From Heritagella sp051881655 (GTDB lineage Bacteria > Bacillota > Clostridia > Oscillospirales > Acutalibacteraceae), in contig JBJEQH010000192.1 of NCBI GenBank assembly GCA_051881655.1, positions 1 through 7,959 on the forward strand: a stretch of DNA of 7,959 nt, in the 5' to 3' direction. Position numbers and translations under genes: made by a program. The notes under the pieces were generated by a model, which worked only from the letters and a program-made list of their open reading frames with translations, did not search any database and was not told where the DNA came from. Below are positions 7,039-7,959 of the stretch, in pieces. The first letter of the stretch is position 1; each line of letters starts with the position of its first letter.

Positions 7039-7067
7039 TTGACTTTTCAAAAAAAGGTTGTTATAAT
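7039..7067 (+). promoter_or_regulatory. Strong extended -10 promoter of adhE
   Basis: TTGACT (7039-7044, five of six consensus bases) and a perfect TATAAT (7062-7067) are separated by 17 bp, with TGT before the -10 making an extended -10 element. Transcription should start near 7074. This is the best promoter in the window, as expected for an abundant fermentation enzyme. The preceding stretch 6951-7038 holds no gene or clear terminator that I can see. Confidence 0.85.
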
Positions 7068-7071
7068 CAAG

Positions 7072-7089
7072 TTGTTAAAAAAATAACAT
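7072..7089 (+). promoter_or_regulatory. Predicted Rex operator (redox-sensing repressor site) at the adhE transcription start
   Basis: TTGTTAAAAAAATAACAT matches the Rex consensus TTGTTAA-N4-TTAACAA at all seven bases of the left half and five of seven in the right; TGTTA (7073-7077) and TAACA (7084-7088) are perfect inverted repeats. It overlaps the predicted transcription start, just below the -10 box, where a bound repressor would block RNA polymerase. Rex releases DNA when NADH is high, and adhE is a well-established Rex target in Firmicutes. The rex gene itself is not in this window. Confidence 0.75.
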
Positions 7090-7107
7090 ATATTCCGCTT
7101 CATCAAA

Positions 7108-7122
7108 AAACAAGAATTGTTT
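7108..7122 (+). repeat. Inverted repeat abutting the adhE ribosome binding site
   Basis: AAACAA (7108-7113) and TTGTTT (7117-7122) form a perfect 6-bp inverted repeat around GAA, ending directly at the AGGAGG ribosome binding site (7123-7128). The stem is only A-U rich, so as RNA it would be weak. It may also be a second regulator half-site pair or chance in AT-rich DNA. Confidence 0.3.
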
Positions 7123-7136
7123 AGGAGGACTGGATT

Positions 7137-7959
7137 ATGGATCAGAAAGAAACCAAGATCGTCAACAGCGTGGAAACCCTGTTGGAAAAGATCAAGGAAG
7201 TCCGTGAGGCACAGCGGATTTTCTCGACCTATACGCAGGAGCAGGTCGATAAAATTTTCTTTGCTGCATCGGTCGCGGCGAACCAGGCCCGCATTCCGCT
7301 CGCCAAGATGGCGGTGGAGGAAACCGGCATGGGTGTGGTCGAGGATAAGGTTATCAAGAACCACTATGCCAGCGAGTATATCTACAATGCCTATAAGGAT
7401 ACCAAAACCTGCGGCGTTGTGGAGCGCGACGAGTCGTTTGGTTATACCCGTGTAGCGGAACCGATCGGTCTGGTTGCAGCGGTTATCCCCACGACGAACC
7501 CCACTTCGACGGCTATCTTTAAAACCCTGATCTGTCTGAAAACCCGCAACGGCATTATCATCAGCCCCCATCCCCGTGCGAAGAACTGCACCAAGGAAGC
7601 GGCCCGCATTGTGCTGGAGGCCGCTGTGAAGGCCGGCGCTCCCAAGGGGATTATCGGCTGGATTGATGTTCCCTCGCTGGAAATGACCAACGAGCTGATG
7701 CGTGATGCGGATATCATCCTGGCCACAGGCGGCCCCGGCATGGTCAAGTCCGCTTACTCCTCCGGCAAACCGGCTCTGGGCGTGGGCGCAGGCAATACGC
7801 CGGCCATCATCGACGACACCGCCGATGTGAAGCTGGCTGTCAACTCCATTATCCACTCCAAGACCTTTGATAACGGCATGATCTGCGCTTCCGAGCAGTC
7901 CGTGATCGTTCACAAGAATGTCTATGCGGCGGTGAAGGCCGAGTTTGCGGCCCGCGGCT
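7137..7959 (+). CDS. adhE: Bifunctional acetaldehyde-CoA/alcohol dehydrogenase AdhE, N-terminal aldehyde dehydrogenase domain (3' end outside window)
   Basis: The frame starts at ATG 7137, 8 bases after a perfect AGGAGG (7123-7128), and is still open at the window edge after 274 residues. AdhE converts acetyl-CoA to acetaldehyde and then ethanol, using two NADH, in the cytosol, where it assembles into spirosome filaments. The visible part is most of the CoA-acylating aldehyde dehydrogenase domain and closely follows E. coli AdhE as I recall it: QEQVDKIFFAA (35-45), ARIPLAKMAVEETGMG (51-66), VEDKVIKNHYASEYIYNAYKD (68-88), IPTTNPTSTAIFK (117-129), SPHPRAK (143-149), ATGGPGMVK (196-204) and GAGNTP (217-222). 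The catalytic cysteine is Cys250 in NGMICASEQS. Full-length AdhE is about 870 residues, so the C-terminal iron alcohol dehydrogenase domain should lie beyond the window. A stand-alone aldehyde dehydrogenase cannot be excluded, but similarity favours AdhE. Expression is probably repressed by Rex through the operator at 7072-7089. Confidence 0.93.
   Translation, partial: MDQKETKIVNSVETLLEKIKEVREAQRIFSTYTQEQVDKIFFAASVAANQARIPLAKMAVEETGMGVVEDKVIKNHYASEYIYNAYKDTKTCGVVERDESFGYTRVAEPIGLVAAVIPTTNPTSTAIFKTLICLKTRNGIIISPHPRAKNCTKEAARIVLEAAVKAGAPKGIIGWIDVPSLEMTNELMRDADIILATGGPGMVKSAYSSGKPALGVGAGNTPAIIDDTADVKLAVNSIIHSKTFDNGMICASEQSVIVHKNVYAAVKAEFAARG

Noticed and set aside
6985..7042. AAGGAGGGG followed by a possible TTG-started peptide of 11 codons (TTG at 7007, TGA at 7040)
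   Set aside because: The start codon is poor, the spacing is too long and the peptide would be very short. The frame also ends inside the adhE -35 box and upstream of the adhE transcript. Probably a chance purine run.
7047..7913. A 288-codon minus-strand frame opposite adhE
   Set aside because: The forward strand encodes AdhE with a perfect ribosome binding site and promoter; the reverse frame runs through the promoter and Rex site and has no homology I recognise.
1..7959. CRISPR array, insertion sequence, tRNA, rRNA, phage or toxin-antitoxin genes
   Set aside because: No tandem direct repeats, transposase motifs, cloverleaf sequences or small overlapping gene pairs were found; all long genes belong to known chromosomal families with similar base composition.

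Overview
The window looks like a piece of chromosome from an anaerobic, GC-rich member of the Clostridia, probably a gut Oscillospiraceae/Ruminococcaceae-type bacterium. The signs are strong AGGAGG ribosome binding sites, TTGACA/TATAAT-type promoters, a PcrA helicase with the enlarged N-terminal region I associate with that group, and fermentative alcohol dehydrogenases. This placement is inference; no rRNA or tRNA is present to confirm it.

Layout from left to right. (1) The 3' part of a GrpB/UPF0157-family gene on the plus strand (1-342). It converges on a minus-strand pair, and both sides appear to share one bidirectional hairpin terminator (346-376). (2) The minus-strand pair is a flavodoxin-fold protein with a CX2CX2CX6C cysteine cluster (1616-2161), followed after 62 bp by fucO, an iron-dependent lactaldehyde/1,2-propanediol oxidoreductase (405-1553). 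(3) A divergent intergenic region (2162-2416) carries one recognisable promoter in each direction. (4) A MATE-family multidrug/Na+ antiporter (2417-3823, plus) ends in a strong intrinsic terminator. (5) pcrA, a UvrD-like DNA helicase (3992-6367, plus), has its own promoter preceded by a 12-bp palindrome. It is followed after 16 bp by a small gene of unknown function ending in a double-CxxC zinc ribbon (6384-6950). (6) The 5' part of adhE, the bifunctional acetaldehyde-CoA/alcohol dehydrogenase (7137 to the window end), sits behind a strong extended -10 promoter with a near-consensus Rex operator on the predicted transcription start.

Functionally, two genes near the ends, fucO and adhE, both use NADH to reduce aldehydes to alcohols during fermentation (1,2-propanediol from lactaldehyde; ethanol from acetyl-CoA). 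The Rex operator ties adhE to the NADH/NAD+ ratio; no such site is visible before the flavoprotein-fucO pair. pcrA is a housekeeping repair/replication helicase, and MATE export is unrelated to it.

I see no mobile element, phage gene, CRISPR array, tRNA, rRNA or toxin-antitoxin pair. This is mostly an ordinary core-genome region. The points most worth a second look are the Rex-controlled adhE promoter, the PcrA-linked zinc-ribbon protein and the cysteine-cluster flavoprotein next to fucO.
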